Source: Pseudomonas putida (GTDB taxonomy: Bacteria > Pseudomonadota > Gammaproteobacteria > Pseudomonadales > Pseudomonadaceae). From it: a stretch of DNA of 64,000 bases. Positions 36,313 through 44,985 of the stretch are shown in pieces. A program made the translations under genes and the position numbers. The notes beneath the pieces were generated by a model, which saw only the letters and a list, made by a program, of their open reading frames with translations, was not told the DNA's origin and made no database searches. Within the stretch, counting starts at the first letter, position 1, and each line of letters starts with the position of its first letter. The stretch covers positions 5,380,001-5,444,000 of the forward strand of contig NZ_CP113097.1 in NCBI RefSeq assembly GCF_026625125.1, written 5' to 3'.

Positions 36313-38118
36313 TTAGTAGGACAGGCCGAAGTGCTCTTCGTCCATCGCCATCAGGTTGTTGGCACCGGACAGCATGGTCGCCACATGGGTGCGAGTACGC
36401 GGCAGAATACGCTGGAAGTAGAAGCGCGCCGTCTGCAGCTTGGCAGTGTAGAAGGCCTCTTCCGAAGTGCCGGCAGCCAGCTTCTCGGCAGCCAGGCGTG
36501 CCATGTCGGCCCAGAAGTACGCCAGGCACGCATAACCGGAGTACATCAGGTAATCAACCGAGGCAGCACCTACTTCTTCGCGGTCCTTCATGGCAGCCAT
36601 GCCCACTTTCATGGTCAGCTCACCCCATTCCTTGTTGATCGCAGCCAGCGGCTCGACGAACTCCTTGACCGCCTCATTGCCTTCCTGCGCCTGGCAGAAC
36701 TTGTGCACGATCTTGGTGAAGCCTTTGAGCGCCTCGCCCTGGGTCATCAGCACCTTGCGGCCCAGCAGGTCGAGGGCCTGGATGCCGGTGGTGCCTTCGT
36801 ACAGCATGGAAATACGGCTGTCGCGCACATTCTGCTCCATGCCCCACTCGGCGATGAAGCCGTGGCCGCCGTAGATCTGCACGCCGTGGTTGGCCGCCTC
36901 GAAGCCGACTTCGGTCATGAACGCCTTGGCGATCGGGGTCAGGAAGGCCAGCAGGGCGTCGGCCTTCTTGCGCTCTTCCTCGTCCTGGCTGTATTTGACG
37001 ATATCCACCTGCTTGGCGGTGAAGTAGACCATGGCGCGGTTGCCTTCGGCGAAGGCCTTCATGGTCAGCAGCATGCGGCGAACGTCCGGGTGCACGATGA
37101 TCGGGTCAGCAGCCTTGTCAGGCGCTTTGGGGCCGGTCAGCGAACGCATCTGCAGGCGGTCACGGGCGTACTTCAGGCCACCCTGGAAGGCCACCTCGGC
37201 ATGGGCCAGGCCTTGCAGCGCGGTGCCCAGGCGGGCGGTGTTCATGAACGTGAACATGCAGTTCAGGCCCTTGTTGGCTGGGCCGATCAAGTAGCCGGTG
37301 GCGCTGTCGAAGTTCATCACGCAGGTAGCGTTGCCGTGGATGCCCATCTTGTGCTCGATCGAGCCGCAGCTCACGCCGTTGCGCTCACCAACCCCGCCCT
37401 GCGCGTCGGGCAGGAACTTCGGCACGATGAACAGCGAGATACCTTTGGTACCGGCCGGGGCATCCGGCAGGCGGGCCAGCACGATGTGGACGATGTTGTC
37501 GGCCATGTCGTGTTCGCCGGCAGAAATGAAGATCTTGGTGCCGGAAATGCGGTACGAGCCGTCAGCTTGCGGCTCGGCCTTGGTGCGCAGCATGCCCAGG
37601 TCGGTGCCGCAGTGCGGTTCGGTCAGGCACATGGTGCCTGTCCATTCGCCCGATACCAGTTTGGTCAGGTAGGTTTCCTGCTGCTCTTCAGTACCGTGGG
37701 CAGAAATGGTGTTCATCGCACCATGGGACAGGCCTGGGTACATGCCCCACGACCAGTTCGACTCGCCCACCATCTCGCTCAACGCCAGGCCCAGCGACTC
37801 AGGCAGGCCCTGACCGCCATGGGCGACGTCATGGGCCAGGCTCGGCCAGCCGCCTTCGACGAACTGCTCGTAGGCTTGCTTGAAACCAGTCGGGGTCTTC
37901 ACGCCGGACTCGCTCCAGGTGCAGCCTTCCAGGTCACCGACGCGGTTCAGCGGGGCCAGTACCTGCTCACAGAATTTCGCGCCTTCTTCGAGGATCGCGT
38001 CCACCATGTCGGGCGTTGCGTCCTGGCAACCCGGCAGGCTCTGATAGTGCGCCTCATAGCCAAGCAGCTCGTCGCGCACGAAGCGAATATCACGCAAGGG
38101 GGCTTTGTAATCAGGCAT
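36313..38118 (-). CDS. Acyl-CoA dehydrogenase, DmdC-like (paralog)
   Basis: A 601-residue paralog of the enzyme at 32914-34692 (MPDYKAPLRDIRFVRDELL; CLTEPHCGTDLG; SGTKIFISAGEHDM; catalytic region LYEGTTGIQALDLLGRKV). A KT2440 enzyme of this family has been described as a phenylacyl-CoA dehydrogenase; I believe this is the syntenic gene but cannot verify it. A PsrA-type operator lies 70 bases upstream, linking it to beta-oxidation control. A terminator follows. Confidence 0.9.
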   Translation of the reverse strand: MPDYKAPLRDIRFVRDELLGYEAHYQSLPGCQDATPDMVDAILEEGAKFCEQVLAPLNRVGDLEGCTWSESGVKTPTGFKQAYEQFVEGGWPSLAHDVAHGGQGLPESLGLALSEMVGESNWSWGMYPGLSHGAMNTISAHGTEEQQETYLTKLVSGEWTGTMCLTEPHCGTDLGMLRTKAEPQADGSYRISGTKIFISAGEHDMADNIVHIVLARLPDAPAGTKGISLFIVPKFLPDAQGGVGERNGVSCGSIEHKMGIHGNATCVMNFDSATGYLIGPANKGLNCMFTFMNTARLGTALQGLAHAEVAFQGGLKYARDRLQMRSLTGPKAPDKAADPIIVHPDVRRMLLTMKAFAEGNRAMVYFTAKQVDIVKYSQDEEERKKADALLAFLTPIAKAFMTEVGFEAANHGVQIYGGHGFIAEWGMEQNVRDSRISMLYEGTTGIQALDLLGRKVLMTQGEALKGFTKIVHKFCQAQEGNEAVKEFVEPLAAINKEWGELTMKVGMAAMKDREEVGAASVDYLMYSGYACLAYFWADMARLAAEKLAAGTSEEAFYTAKLQTARFYFQRILPRTRTHVATMLSGANNLMAMDEEHFGLSY

Positions 38119-38187
38119 TGCGATGAACCTCTGTGATGAGTCCGGTGGGGAGACCGCTGATACCGACCAGCTCTTGCCGGCTTTCGG

Positions 38188-38203
38188 TCAAACAGTTGTT
38201 TGA
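38188..38203 (-). promoter_or_regulatory. PsrA-type operator
   Basis: TCAAACAGTTGTTTGA matches the published PsrA consensus (G/C)AAAC-N2-4-GTTT(G/C) exactly and is palindromic. It overlaps a -35-like TTGACC on the minus strand, 70 bases before the acyl-CoA dehydrogenase ATG at 38118. PsrA is a TetR repressor released by long-chain fatty acids, so induction by fatty acids is predicted. Confidence 0.65.
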
Positions 38204-38366
38204 AACTTACGTTTAGGACTGACCGATGTCAAGGAGGGACTATGGTGCCATTTACGCCGCGAAAGATGGCGTTTATGCCATCACCTTGAAAGACACCCAT
38301 GACAAAGGCAGCGGGCCTGGCCGCGAAGGCGTCGGCTCAGGCAAAAAATGCAGCCTGATCAAACGC

Positions 38367-38404
38367 ATCCGCGGGCAGGCCCGCTTGCACAAAGCCCTGT
38401 GCAG
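38367..38404 (-). repeat. Degenerate REP-like hairpin downstream of small minus-strand gene
   Basis: The segment contains CGCGGGCAGGCCCGC with a following CA-rich tail, like the P. putida REP core. It sits just downstream of the stop at 38424 and may act as the 3' end of that transcript. The remaining part of the 305-base gap 38119-38423 holds the PsrA-type site and no gene. Confidence 0.4.
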
Positions 38405-38423
38405 GTTTGTGAATGTGTCGCCC

Positions 38424-38720
38424 TCAGGCGTAGGTATCGATGAACCGACCGAGCATTTCGTCGGAAGCCTTGGCGACTTTCACGCCCAGTTCCACCTCGG
38501 TCTTGCCCAGGGCGAGCTGCACTGTGCTGGTGGCAAGGTCCATCTGCTGGCTGCGGTCGACCGCACGCAGGCGCTCGGCCTGAAAATCGCTGGACTGGCT
38601 GGTGGCGGCGCGTTCGACAGAGTTGCTGGCGATCTGGCTGGCCGCCTGATCGACGCGGTTCTGCCCGCTCTGGATGGCGCTGAGGCCCGCGTAATACGCG
38701 GAGCTACCGGTGATTTCCAT
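38424..38720 (-). CDS. Small protein resembling fused ends of flagellar rod proteins
   Basis: A 98-residue conserved hypothetical protein. The N terminus (MEITGSSAYYAGLSAIQSGQ, then NRVDQAASQIA) resembles the Flg_bb_rod segment of FlgB/FlgC. The C terminus (GVKVAKASDEMLGRFIDTYA) resembles the C-terminal helix of FlgC/FlgE-type proteins, with nothing corresponding to the middle domain. No flagellar genes are nearby; it lies 118 bases downstream of bioD on the same strand. Both ends are amphipathic and could form a coiled coil. The function is unknown. Confidence 0.75.
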   Translation of the reverse strand: MEITGSSAYYAGLSAIQSGQNRVDQAASQIASNSVERAATSQSSDFQAERLRAVDRSQQMDLATSTVQLALGKTEVELGVKVAKASDEMLGRFIDTYA

Positions 38721-38750
38721 GTCAAAACTCCAATGACGCTGGATGTTAAC

Positions 38751-38771
38751 AGGCCTGATTAAAACAGGCCT
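38751..38771 (-). terminator. Hairpin after bioD, before the small rod-like gene
   Basis: AGGCCTG (38751-38757), loop ATTAAAA, CAGGCCT (38765-38771). It lies 68 bases after the bioD stop on the minus strand, with a second GGCC/GGCC pairing beside it. It may end or attenuate the bio transcript; there is no T-tract after the stem. Confidence 0.45.
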
Positions 38772-38838
38772 TGGCCATAAAGGCCCGTTTAAATCGCTAA
38801 TGGCCCCGTGCTATCTGATAGACGTGAGGCATGGTGCT

Positions 38839-39519
38839 TCAGTCCAGCAAGTCCAGTTGCAGATGCTCCGCGACCGCATCGGCAGCCGCTTGCTTGAGCT
38901 TGGGCACCCGCCCCAGGCAAGGCGCTGGCAAGCGCTCGGCCAGGCTGGCGAGGTTCTCCTCCAGGCGCGATGTGCGTGGTTCGATGATATTGGCGACCCA
39001 GCCGGCCAGTTGCAGCCCGTCCCTGGCGATCGCCTCGGCGCTGAGCAAGGCGTGGTTGATGCAGCCAAGACGCACCCCGACCACCAGAATCACCGGCAAC
39101 TTGAGGGCAATCGCCAGGTCGGACAGGTTGGCATGACCAGACAACGGCACGCGCCAGCCACCCGCACCTTCGACCAGGGTGAAATCCGCGCCCTGATCCA
39201 GCACGTGGCGCATGGCCTTGAGCAGGGCCGGCACCTCCAGCGTCACACCCGCTTCACGCGCCGCCACATGCGGCGCGATGGCAGGTTCAAAGGCAAAAGG
39301 GTTGATGGCCTCATAAGGCAGTTTCAGTGTGCTCTCATCGATCAATGCCTGAGCGTCAGCGTTGCGCAGCCCCTTCGCGGTAGCTGTGCAGCCGGACGCT
39401 ACCGGCTTTGCACCCAGCGTGCTCAGGCCCTGCAGCCGAGCGGCATGCAACAGCCCGGCGGCGATGGTGGTCTTGCCGACGTCGGTATCGGTACCCGCAA
39501 TGAAATAGGCCTGGCTCAT
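38839..39519 (-). CDS. bioD: Dethiobiotin synthetase
   Basis: A 226-residue ATP-dependent synthetase that carboxylates 7,8-diaminopelargonate to dethiobiotin. The start at 39519 (MSQAYFIAGTDTDVGKTTIA) has AGAGGAG upstream, and the P-loop GTDTDVGKTT is at the N terminus. It is the last gene of bioBFHCD, 10 bases after bioC. Confidence 0.96.
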   Translation of the reverse strand: MSQAYFIAGTDTDVGKTTIAAGLLHAARLQGLSTLGAKPVASGCTATAKGLRNADAQALIDESTLKLPYEAINPFAFEPAIAPHVAAREAGVTLEVPALLKAMRHVLDQGADFTLVEGAGGWRVPLSGHANLSDLAIALKLPVILVVGVRLGCINHALLSAEAIARDGLQLAGWVANIIEPRTSRLEENLASLAERLPAPCLGRVPKLKQAAADAVAEHLQLDLLD

Positions 39520-39529
39520 TTCGCTCCTC

Positions 39530-40348
39530 TCACGCCGTTGGCTTGCGCAACACACCATAGACCACTTGATAGGTGGCGGGCAGCCCTTGCGGCTGGCGGA
39601 ATGCTTCGTACGCCTGCAGCAGCCCCTGCATGCGGGCACGGCCAGTCAGGCCCGACGGCCGCCCAGGATTGATGTTGTGGGCGCCAAGTGCCTTGAGCTC
39701 ATGGGTCAGCCCGCGCACATGCGGGTAGTGCAGCACATGCGCCTGCTGATGCAGGCCAAGCGGCTCAAGGCCACTTGCCGCACACAGTCGCTGATAGTCC
39801 TCGAACCGGCGGAAGCGGTTGACATGCACCATGCCATCCACAGCCTGCCAACTGGCGCGCAATTCATCGAGGGTGCCAACACACAGGCTGCTGAAGGCCA
39901 GCACACCGCCCGGGCGCAATACCCGCCGGGCTTCTTCCAGCACACTGGAGAACTGCGCGCACCACTGCACTGCCAGGCTGGAGAAAACCAGATCGACGCT
40001 GTGATCACGCAGCGGCAAGCGCTCGGCGTCGCCTGCCACATGGTAGCGGGCCCCGCCCTGCTCGCCTCGGGCATGGCGCAGCATGCCTTCGGCGATATCC
40101 ACGGCCACGCCCGTCGCCAGCGTGAACCGCTCGGCCAGCACCCGGCTGAAATGCCCCGTGCCGCTGCCCAGGTCGAGCCAGCGCGATGGCGTCAGTGTGC
40201 TCGGTAGCTGCTCCAGCAGGGCCACGCCCACCGCGCGCTGCAAGGCCGCCACGCTGTCGTAGCTGGCTGCCGCACGAGAGAACGAGGCCGCTACCTGGCG
40301 CTTGTCCGGCAGCGCGCCGGGCAGGGTTGGACGGGAAAGGTCAGTCAT
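39530..40348 (-). CDS. bioC: Malonyl-ACP O-methyltransferase BioC
   Basis: A 272-residue SAM methyltransferase that methylates malonyl-ACP to start pimeloyl synthesis. Motif [19 protein letters not shown] lies near residue 55, with the Class I signatures [12 protein letters not shown] and [12 protein letters not shown] after it. The start at 40348 overlaps the bioH stop by eight bases. Confidence 0.95.
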   Translation of the reverse strand: MTDLSRPTLPGALPDKRQVAASFSRAAASYDSVAALQRAVGVALLEQLPSTLTPSRWLDLGSGTGHFSRVLAERFTLATGVAVDIAEGMLRHARGEQGGARYHVAGDAERLPLRDHSVDLVFSSLAVQWCAQFSSVLEEARRVLRPGGVLAFSSLCVGTLDELRASWQAVDGMVHVNRFRRFEDYQRLCAASGLEPLGLHQQAHVLHYPHVRGLTHELKALGAHNINPGRPSGLTGRARMQGLLQAYEAFRQPQGLPATYQVVYGVLRKPTA

Positions 40349-41072
40349 CGCCACTCTCATGCAGGAAACTCTTGATACCCGCCGCCAATTCCTGCGGATA
40401 CTCCAACAGGAAAGCGTGGGAACTCTCTTCAACCAGCCCGACTTCAACGTCGGGCAACAACTCGCTCAGCGCTTTGGCCGCCTCGGGGGGGACCAACGCA
40501 TCACTGCCGGCGAACAGGTGCAGTTGCGGGCCGGCGTATGCCTGCAGCGCTTCGCGGGTATCCAGCTTTGCCAGCACCTCAAGCCCGGTGCTCAGGTACA
40601 GCGGGTCCGTCTCTGGCACGCCCACGCCCAGCTGACGCAGCAATGTGCGCGGCTGCATGGCGCCGTCACTGCACAGGCTCTTGAAACGTTTGAGGGTTAC
40701 GCCGGTGTGGCTGCGGCAACCGTCGCGGAAGGTCTCGAAGGTGTCATGGGCCATACCATGCGGCCAATCCGCCCGTTCCACGAAGCAGGGGTTACTGGCC
40801 AGGGTCAGCAGCCCGCAACAGTGATCGCCACGCTTGCGCGCCAGCTCACTGGCAAGCATGCCGCCCAGCGACCAGCCGCCCAGCCAGGCATCACTGGGCA
40901 GTTTGCGGTCAAGGTAATCGACCCACGCCTGTACATCGGGGTCGGCCAGCTCCGGCAGGGGCGCCAGCTCAACCTGCAGGCGCGCGTCCTGCGCACGCAG
41001 GCTGGCGGCCAGCGGCTCAAGCGCCGCAGTCCCCAGGCCCCAGCCGGGTAGAAGGATCAATCGGTTACGCAT
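40341..41072 (-). CDS. bioH: Pimeloyl-ACP methyl ester carboxylesterase BioH
   Basis: A 243-residue alpha/beta hydrolase that removes the BioC methyl group from pimeloyl-ACP methyl ester. The start at 41072 gives [18 protein letters not shown], the oxyanion segment of the family, and the nucleophile lies in GWSLGGMLA. The C-terminal [10 protein letters not shown] contains the catalytic His. It overlaps bioF by eight bases. Confidence 0.94.
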   Translation of the reverse strand: MRNRLILLPGWGLGTAALEPLAASLRAQDARLQVELAPLPELADPDVQAWVDYLDRKLPSDAWLGGWSLGGMLASELARKRGDHCCGLLTLASNPCFVERADWPHGMAHDTFETFRDGCRSHTGVTLKRFKSLCSDGAMQPRTLLRQLGVGVPETDPLYLSTGLEVLAKLDTREALQAYAGPQLHLFAGSDALVPPEAAKALSELLPDVEVGLVEESSHAFLLEYPQELAAGIKSFLHESGDD

Positions 41073-42237
41073 CGGCGGCCTCCAGCTGTGGATAACAATC
41101 GGCCAATGCATTCAACAATAGCTGTACCTGCGCCTCACTGTGCGCAGCGCTCAAGGTTACCCGCAGCCGTGCACTGCCAGCAGGAACAGTAGGCGGGCGG
41201 ATGGCGGTGACCAGCAGGCCACGCTCGCGCAGCATTTGTGACAGGCGCAGTGCCTGTGCACTGTCGCCGATCAGCAGCGGCTGGATCGGGGTCGGGCTGT
41301 CCATCAGCTGCAGCCCGATCTGCGCCGCGCCCTCGCGGAACTGAAGGATCAACCCGGCCAGGTGCTCGCGGCGCCAGGTCTCGCGGCGCACCAGCTCCAG
41401 GCTCTTGAGCGTGGCGCAAGCGAGTGCCGGCGGCTGGCTGGTGGTGTAGATGTAAGGCCGTGCGAACTGCACCAGTGCCTCGATCAAATCATCGCTGCCC
41501 GCAACGAAGGCGCCCGCGGTACCACACGCCTTGCCTAGCGTACCGATCAGCACCGGCACGTCGTCGATGCCCAGGCCGAAGTGTTCGACGATACCGCCGC
41601 CCTGGGCACCCAAGGTACCCAGGCCATGCGCGTCGTCGACCATCAACCAGGCCCCGCGCGCACGCGCCACCTCGGCCAGCGCAGGCAGGTCGGCCAGATC
41701 ACCATCCATGCTGAACACACCGTCGGTGACCACCAGGGTATTGCCGCAGGCCTTGCCCAGGCGGTTGGCCAGGCTGACGGCATCGTTGTGCAGGTAACGG
41801 TTGAAGCGGGCACCACTGAGCAAGCCGCCATCGAGCAGCGAGGCATGATTCAAGCGGTCCTGCAGCACTGTATCGCCCTGCCCCACCAGCGCGGTGATGG
41901 CCCCGAGGTTGGCCATGTAGCCTGTGGAAAACAGCAAGGCTCGCGGGCGACCGGTCAATTCAGCCAGCGCCTCTTCGACCTGATGGTGCGGCGTGCTGTG
42001 GCCGACAACCAAGTGCGAGGCCCCGCCACCGACGCCCCAACGCTCGGCGCCGGCCTGCCAAGCGGCAATCACCTCAGGGTGGTTGGCCAGGCCCAGGTAG
42101 TCATTGCTGCAGAAAGCCAGCAACGGCTGGCCATCGACCACGACGTTCGGCCCTTGCGGGCTTTGTAACAGCGGCCGCTGCCGATACAGGTCTGCTGCGC
42201 GCCGTTCGGCAAGACGCGCGGCAAGATCGAAGGCCAT
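41065..42237 (-). CDS. bioF: 8-Amino-7-oxononanoate synthase
   Basis: A 390-residue PLP-dependent alpha-oxoamine synthase that condenses pimeloyl-ACP with alanine. It starts [20 protein letters not shown]. Motifs are [30 protein letters not shown] and the PLP-lysine segment [19 protein letters not shown]. It starts one base after the bioB stop region and overlaps bioH downstream. Confidence 0.96.
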   Translation of the reverse strand: MAFDLAARLAERRAADLYRQRPLLQSPQGPNVVVDGQPLLAFCSNDYLGLANHPEVIAAWQAGAERWGVGGGASHLVVGHSTPHHQVEEALAELTGRPRALLFSTGYMANLGAITALVGQGDTVLQDRLNHASLLDGGLLSGARFNRYLHNDAVSLANRLGKACGNTLVVTDGVFSMDGDLADLPALAEVARARGAWLMVDDAHGLGTLGAQGGGIVEHFGLGIDDVPVLIGTLGKACGTAGAFVAGSDDLIEALVQFARPYIYTTSQPPALACATLKSLELVRRETWRREHLAGLILQFREGAAQIGLQLMDSPTPIQPLLIGDSAQALRLSQMLRERGLLVTAIRPPTVPAGSARLRVTLSAAHSEAQVQLLLNALADCYPQLEAADA

Positions 42238-42238
42238 C

Positions 42239-43297
42239 TCAGGCAGACGCGGCGTTATAGAACAGCTCGCTGCTGCGTTGCTCCACCAGCGCCTGCTCGA
42301 TGGCGGCCTGGTGCACTTCGTCGGCATGCTCTTCACGCGCTTCAGGCTTGATACCCAGGCGGGCGAACAGCTGCATGTCCTTGTCGGCCTGCGGGTTGGC
42401 GGTGGTCAGCAGCTTCTCGCCGTAGAAGATCGAATTGGCGCCGGCCATGAAGGCCAGGGCCTGCATCTGCTCGTTCATCTGTTCGCGGCCGGCGGACAGG
42501 CGCACATGCGACTTGGGCATCAGCAACCGCGCCACCGCCAGCATGCGAATGAAGTCGAACGGATCGACATCTTCTTCCTCGGCCAACGGGGTTCCGGCCA
42601 CTTTGACCAGCATGTTGATCGGCACCGACTCGGGATGCTCGGGCAGGTTGGCCAACTGGATCAGCAGGCCTGCACGATCGTCGAGCGACTCGCCCATGCC
42701 GAGGATGCCACCGGAGCAGATCTTCATCCCGGCATCGCGTACGTAGGCCAAGGTCTGCAGACGCTCGCTGTAAGTGCGGGTGGTGATGATGCTGCCGTAG
42801 AACTCCGGCGAGGTATCGAGGTTGTGGTTGTAGTAATCCAGGCCTGCCTGGGCCAGCGCCTGGGTCTGGTCCTGATCGAGCTTGCCGAGGGTCATGCAGG
42901 TTTCCAGCCCCATGGCCTTGACCCCTTTGACCATTTCCAGCACGTAGGGCATGTCCTTGGCCGAGGGGTGCTTCCAGGCGGCGCCCATGCAGAAGCGGGT
43001 GGAGCCGATGGCCTTGGCCCGTGCCGCTTCTTCGAGCACCTTCTGCACCTCCATCAGCTTCTGTTTTTCCAGCCCGGTGTTGTAGTGGCCCGACTGTGGA
43101 CAGTATTTGCAATCTTCCGGGCAGGCGCCGGTCTTGATCGACAGCAGCGTGGAAACCTGCACGCGGTTGGGGTCGAAATGCGCCCGATGCACGGTTTGCG
43201 CCTGGAACAGCAGGTCGTTGAACGGTTGCTGGAACAGGGCCTTCACCTCGGCCAGGGACCAGTCGTGACGTGTTGTTGCAGTTGTGCTGGCGCTCAT
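42239..43297 (-). CDS. bioB: Biotin synthase
   Basis: A 352-residue radical SAM enzyme that inserts sulfur into dethiobiotin. The motif C-PED-C-KY-C lies near residue 65 in [20 protein letters not shown], and auxiliary [2Fe-2S] ligands (CMGAAW, CMTLGKL) follow. It is the first gene of bioBFHCD and is read from the divergent promoter shared with comF. Confidence 0.97.
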   Translation of the reverse strand: MSASTTATTRHDWSLAEVKALFQQPFNDLLFQAQTVHRAHFDPNRVQVSTLLSIKTGACPEDCKYCPQSGHYNTGLEKQKLMEVQKVLEEAARAKAIGSTRFCMGAAWKHPSAKDMPYVLEMVKGVKAMGLETCMTLGKLDQDQTQALAQAGLDYYNHNLDTSPEFYGSIITTRTYSERLQTLAYVRDAGMKICSGGILGMGESLDDRAGLLIQLANLPEHPESVPINMLVKVAGTPLAEEEDVDPFDFIRMLAVARLLMPKSHVRLSAGREQMNEQMQALAFMAGANSIFYGEKLLTTANPQADKDMQLFARLGIKPEAREEHADEVHQAAIEQALVEQRSSELFYNAASA

Positions 43298-43386
43298 CGG
43301 CGTTTCCTTGTTTAGGCTGTAGCTGGCGCCGGGACAGGAATGCCCGCCAGCGCATCACGGATAGCTCGCATAGTCATGGAAGGCCT

Positions 43387-44124
43387 ATGAACTGTCAACC
43401 TTGGTTAAAAGCACTGGTTTACAAGTGTACGAATATTGACCGCTACTGTTTGCTTTGCGGCGCTTCTGCCCAGCAGCGCCACCCCATCTGCGTGGCGTGC
43501 GAGGAAGAACTGCCGTGGCTGAATGAGTACTGCATGCAGTGCGCGCTACCACTGCCAATGGCCGGCCTGACCTGCGCGCAGTGCAGCCGCCGTCCGCCTG
43601 CCTTCGAACAAGTGATAGCGCCGTGGTATTACGGCTTTCCCGTGGACACACTGATCAGCCGCTTCAAACACAATCGCCAGTGGCCATTGGGGCGCTTGAT
43701 GGCCGAAATGCTCAGCCTGGATTTGCGCCACCGCTTTACCGATGGCCTGGCCAAGCCATCGCTGCTGTTGCCTGTGCCACTGGCAAAGCGTCGACAGCGC
43801 GAGCGTGGCTTCAACCAGGCAGGCATGCTGGCAAGGTGGTTGTCCAAGGCCCTGGCAATCGACTGCAACGAGCGATGGCTGCAGCGCACCCGCGAAACAC
43901 CGGCGCAGCAAAGCCTGAATGCCAAGGCCAGGCGGCGCAATCTGCAACAGGCCTTTGCGGTGGTTGATCAAGGCGCGTTGCACGGCCTGCATGTGGCCGT
44001 GGTCGATGACGTGCTGACCACCGGTGCCACGGTGCAAAGCATCGCCGCCCTGTTGCGCGGCGCCGGCGCACGTCGGGTCGATGTGTATTGCCTGGCACGC
44101 ACGGCAAAACCGGGGCAAGCTTGA
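43387..44124 (+). CDS. ComF family phosphoribosyltransferase-like protein
   Basis: A 245-residue ComF-type protein. Its N-terminal cysteines (CLLCGA, CVACEE, CMQCALPLP, CAQCSRRP) form a zinc-binding part, and the C-terminal PRTase fold carries the PRPP loop VVDDVLTTGATVQS near residue 205. The ATG at 43387 gives MNCQPWLKALVYKCTNIDRY. Members are linked to DNA uptake, but the reaction is unknown. The 5' coding sequence (43392-43424) coincides with a BirA operator, so biotin status may affect this gene as well as bio. Confidence 0.9.
   Translation: MNCQPWLKALVYKCTNIDRYCLLCGASAQQRHPICVACEEELPWLNEYCMQCALPLPMAGLTCAQCSRRPPAFEQVIAPWYYGFPVDTLISRFKHNRQWPLGRLMAEMLSLDLRHRFTDGLAKPSLLLPVPLAKRRQRERGFNQAGMLARWLSKALAIDCNERWLQRTRETPAQQSLNAKARRRNLQQAFAVVDQGALHGLHVAVVDDVLTTGATVQSIAALLRGAGARRVDVYCLARTAKPGQA
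43392..43424 (-). promoter_or_regulatory. BirA operator of the bioBFHCD promoter
   Basis: CTGTCAACC (43392-43400), 15 bases, GGTTTACAA (43416-43424): the right half-site is perfect and the left matches 7 of 9 bases of the TTGTAAACC-N15-GGTTTACAA consensus. On the minus strand, TTGACA (43393-43398) is a perfect -35 inside the left half-site, with the bio start about 95 bases away. BirA-biotinyl-AMP should repress bioB. It overlaps the first codons of comF. Confidence 0.75.
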
Positions 44125-44150
44125 CCGGTCAGTCCCAGATAGGCGCCATC

Positions 44151-44915
44151 ATGACCCTGCCCGCTCTCCTCACCCAGCATATCGCTCGCCGCCCACAGCG
44201 CATCGCGTTGCTTCAGCATATCGCTGAGCAAGGTTCGATCACCCGCGCCGCCAAGGCCGCAGGCATCAGCTACAAAGCCGCATGGGACGCCATAGACGAA
44301 CTCAACAACCTGGCCAGCCAGCCGTTGGTCGAGCGCAGCACCGGCGGGCGCGGCGGCGGTGGCGCACGCCTGTCTGACGAAGGCGAGCGGGTACTGCGCC
44401 TGTATCAGCGTTTGCAGGCCCTGCAGGCGCAGATTCTCGAGGCCGCCGAAGAGTCCAGCGACCTTGACCTGCTTGGGCGCCTGATGTTGCGCACCAGTGC
44501 CCGCAACCAGCTGCAAGGCCAGGTCAGCGGCTTGCGCCGCGAAGGGCGGCACGACCGCGTGAGCCTGGCGCTGGGTGGCGGGCTGGAAATCGAGGCACTG
44601 ATCACCCATGACAGCACGTCACGCCTGGAGCTGGCGATCGGCACCATGGTGGTGGCGTTGCTCAAGGCCGGGTGGGTGCAGCTGTTGAGCGCCGCAGATG
44701 AAGCCGAAGCAGGCAGCAATGTGCTCAAGGCAACGGTGGAACAGGTGATCGCGGATGGGCATGACACCCGTGAAGTAAGGCTGGCGCTGGGTAATGGGCA
44801 GACACTCTGTGCGTTTGCCGAGGCCCACTGGCTGGCACGAGCGGCACTGGCACCCGGTAGCCAGGTCCGGGCGCAGTTCCATCCCTCCCACGTATTGCTG
44901 GGGGTACCGGTGTAG
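44151..44915 (+). CDS. modE: ModE family molybdate-responsive regulator
   Basis: A 254-residue ModE protein. An N-terminal LysR-like winged HTH (AAKAAGISYKAAWDAIDEL, then STGGRGGGGARLSDEG) is followed by two molybdate-binding Mop/TOBE repeats (TSARNQLQGQVSGLRREGRH from about residue 117, and NVLKATVEQVIADG from about 190). ModE-molybdate normally represses modABC, but no transporter genes are near, so this is an orphan copy. It lies 26 bases after comF on the same strand. Confidence 0.88.
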   Translation: MTLPALLTQHIARRPQRIALLQHIAEQGSITRAAKAAGISYKAAWDAIDELNNLASQPLVERSTGGRGGGGARLSDEGERVLRLYQRLQALQAQILEAAEESSDLDLLGRLMLRTSARNQLQGQVSGLRREGRHDRVSLALGGGLEIEALITHDSTSRLELAIGTMVVALLKAGWVQLLSAADEAEAGSNVLKATVEQVIADGHDTREVRLALGNGQTLCAFAEAHWLARAALAPGSQVRAQFHPSHVLLGVPV

Positions 44916-44985
44916 GTTGCTCGCGCCACCCGCCAGAGGGCCGTCACTGATACCATGAGCCCCTGCAGCCCACCCCGGAGCCACC

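Noticed and set aside
38226..38762. Plus-strand open frame of 178 codons over the small rod-like gene.
   Set aside because: It is antisense to the minus-strand gene at 38424-38720, and its first part covers REP-like and operator sequence with no family resemblance.
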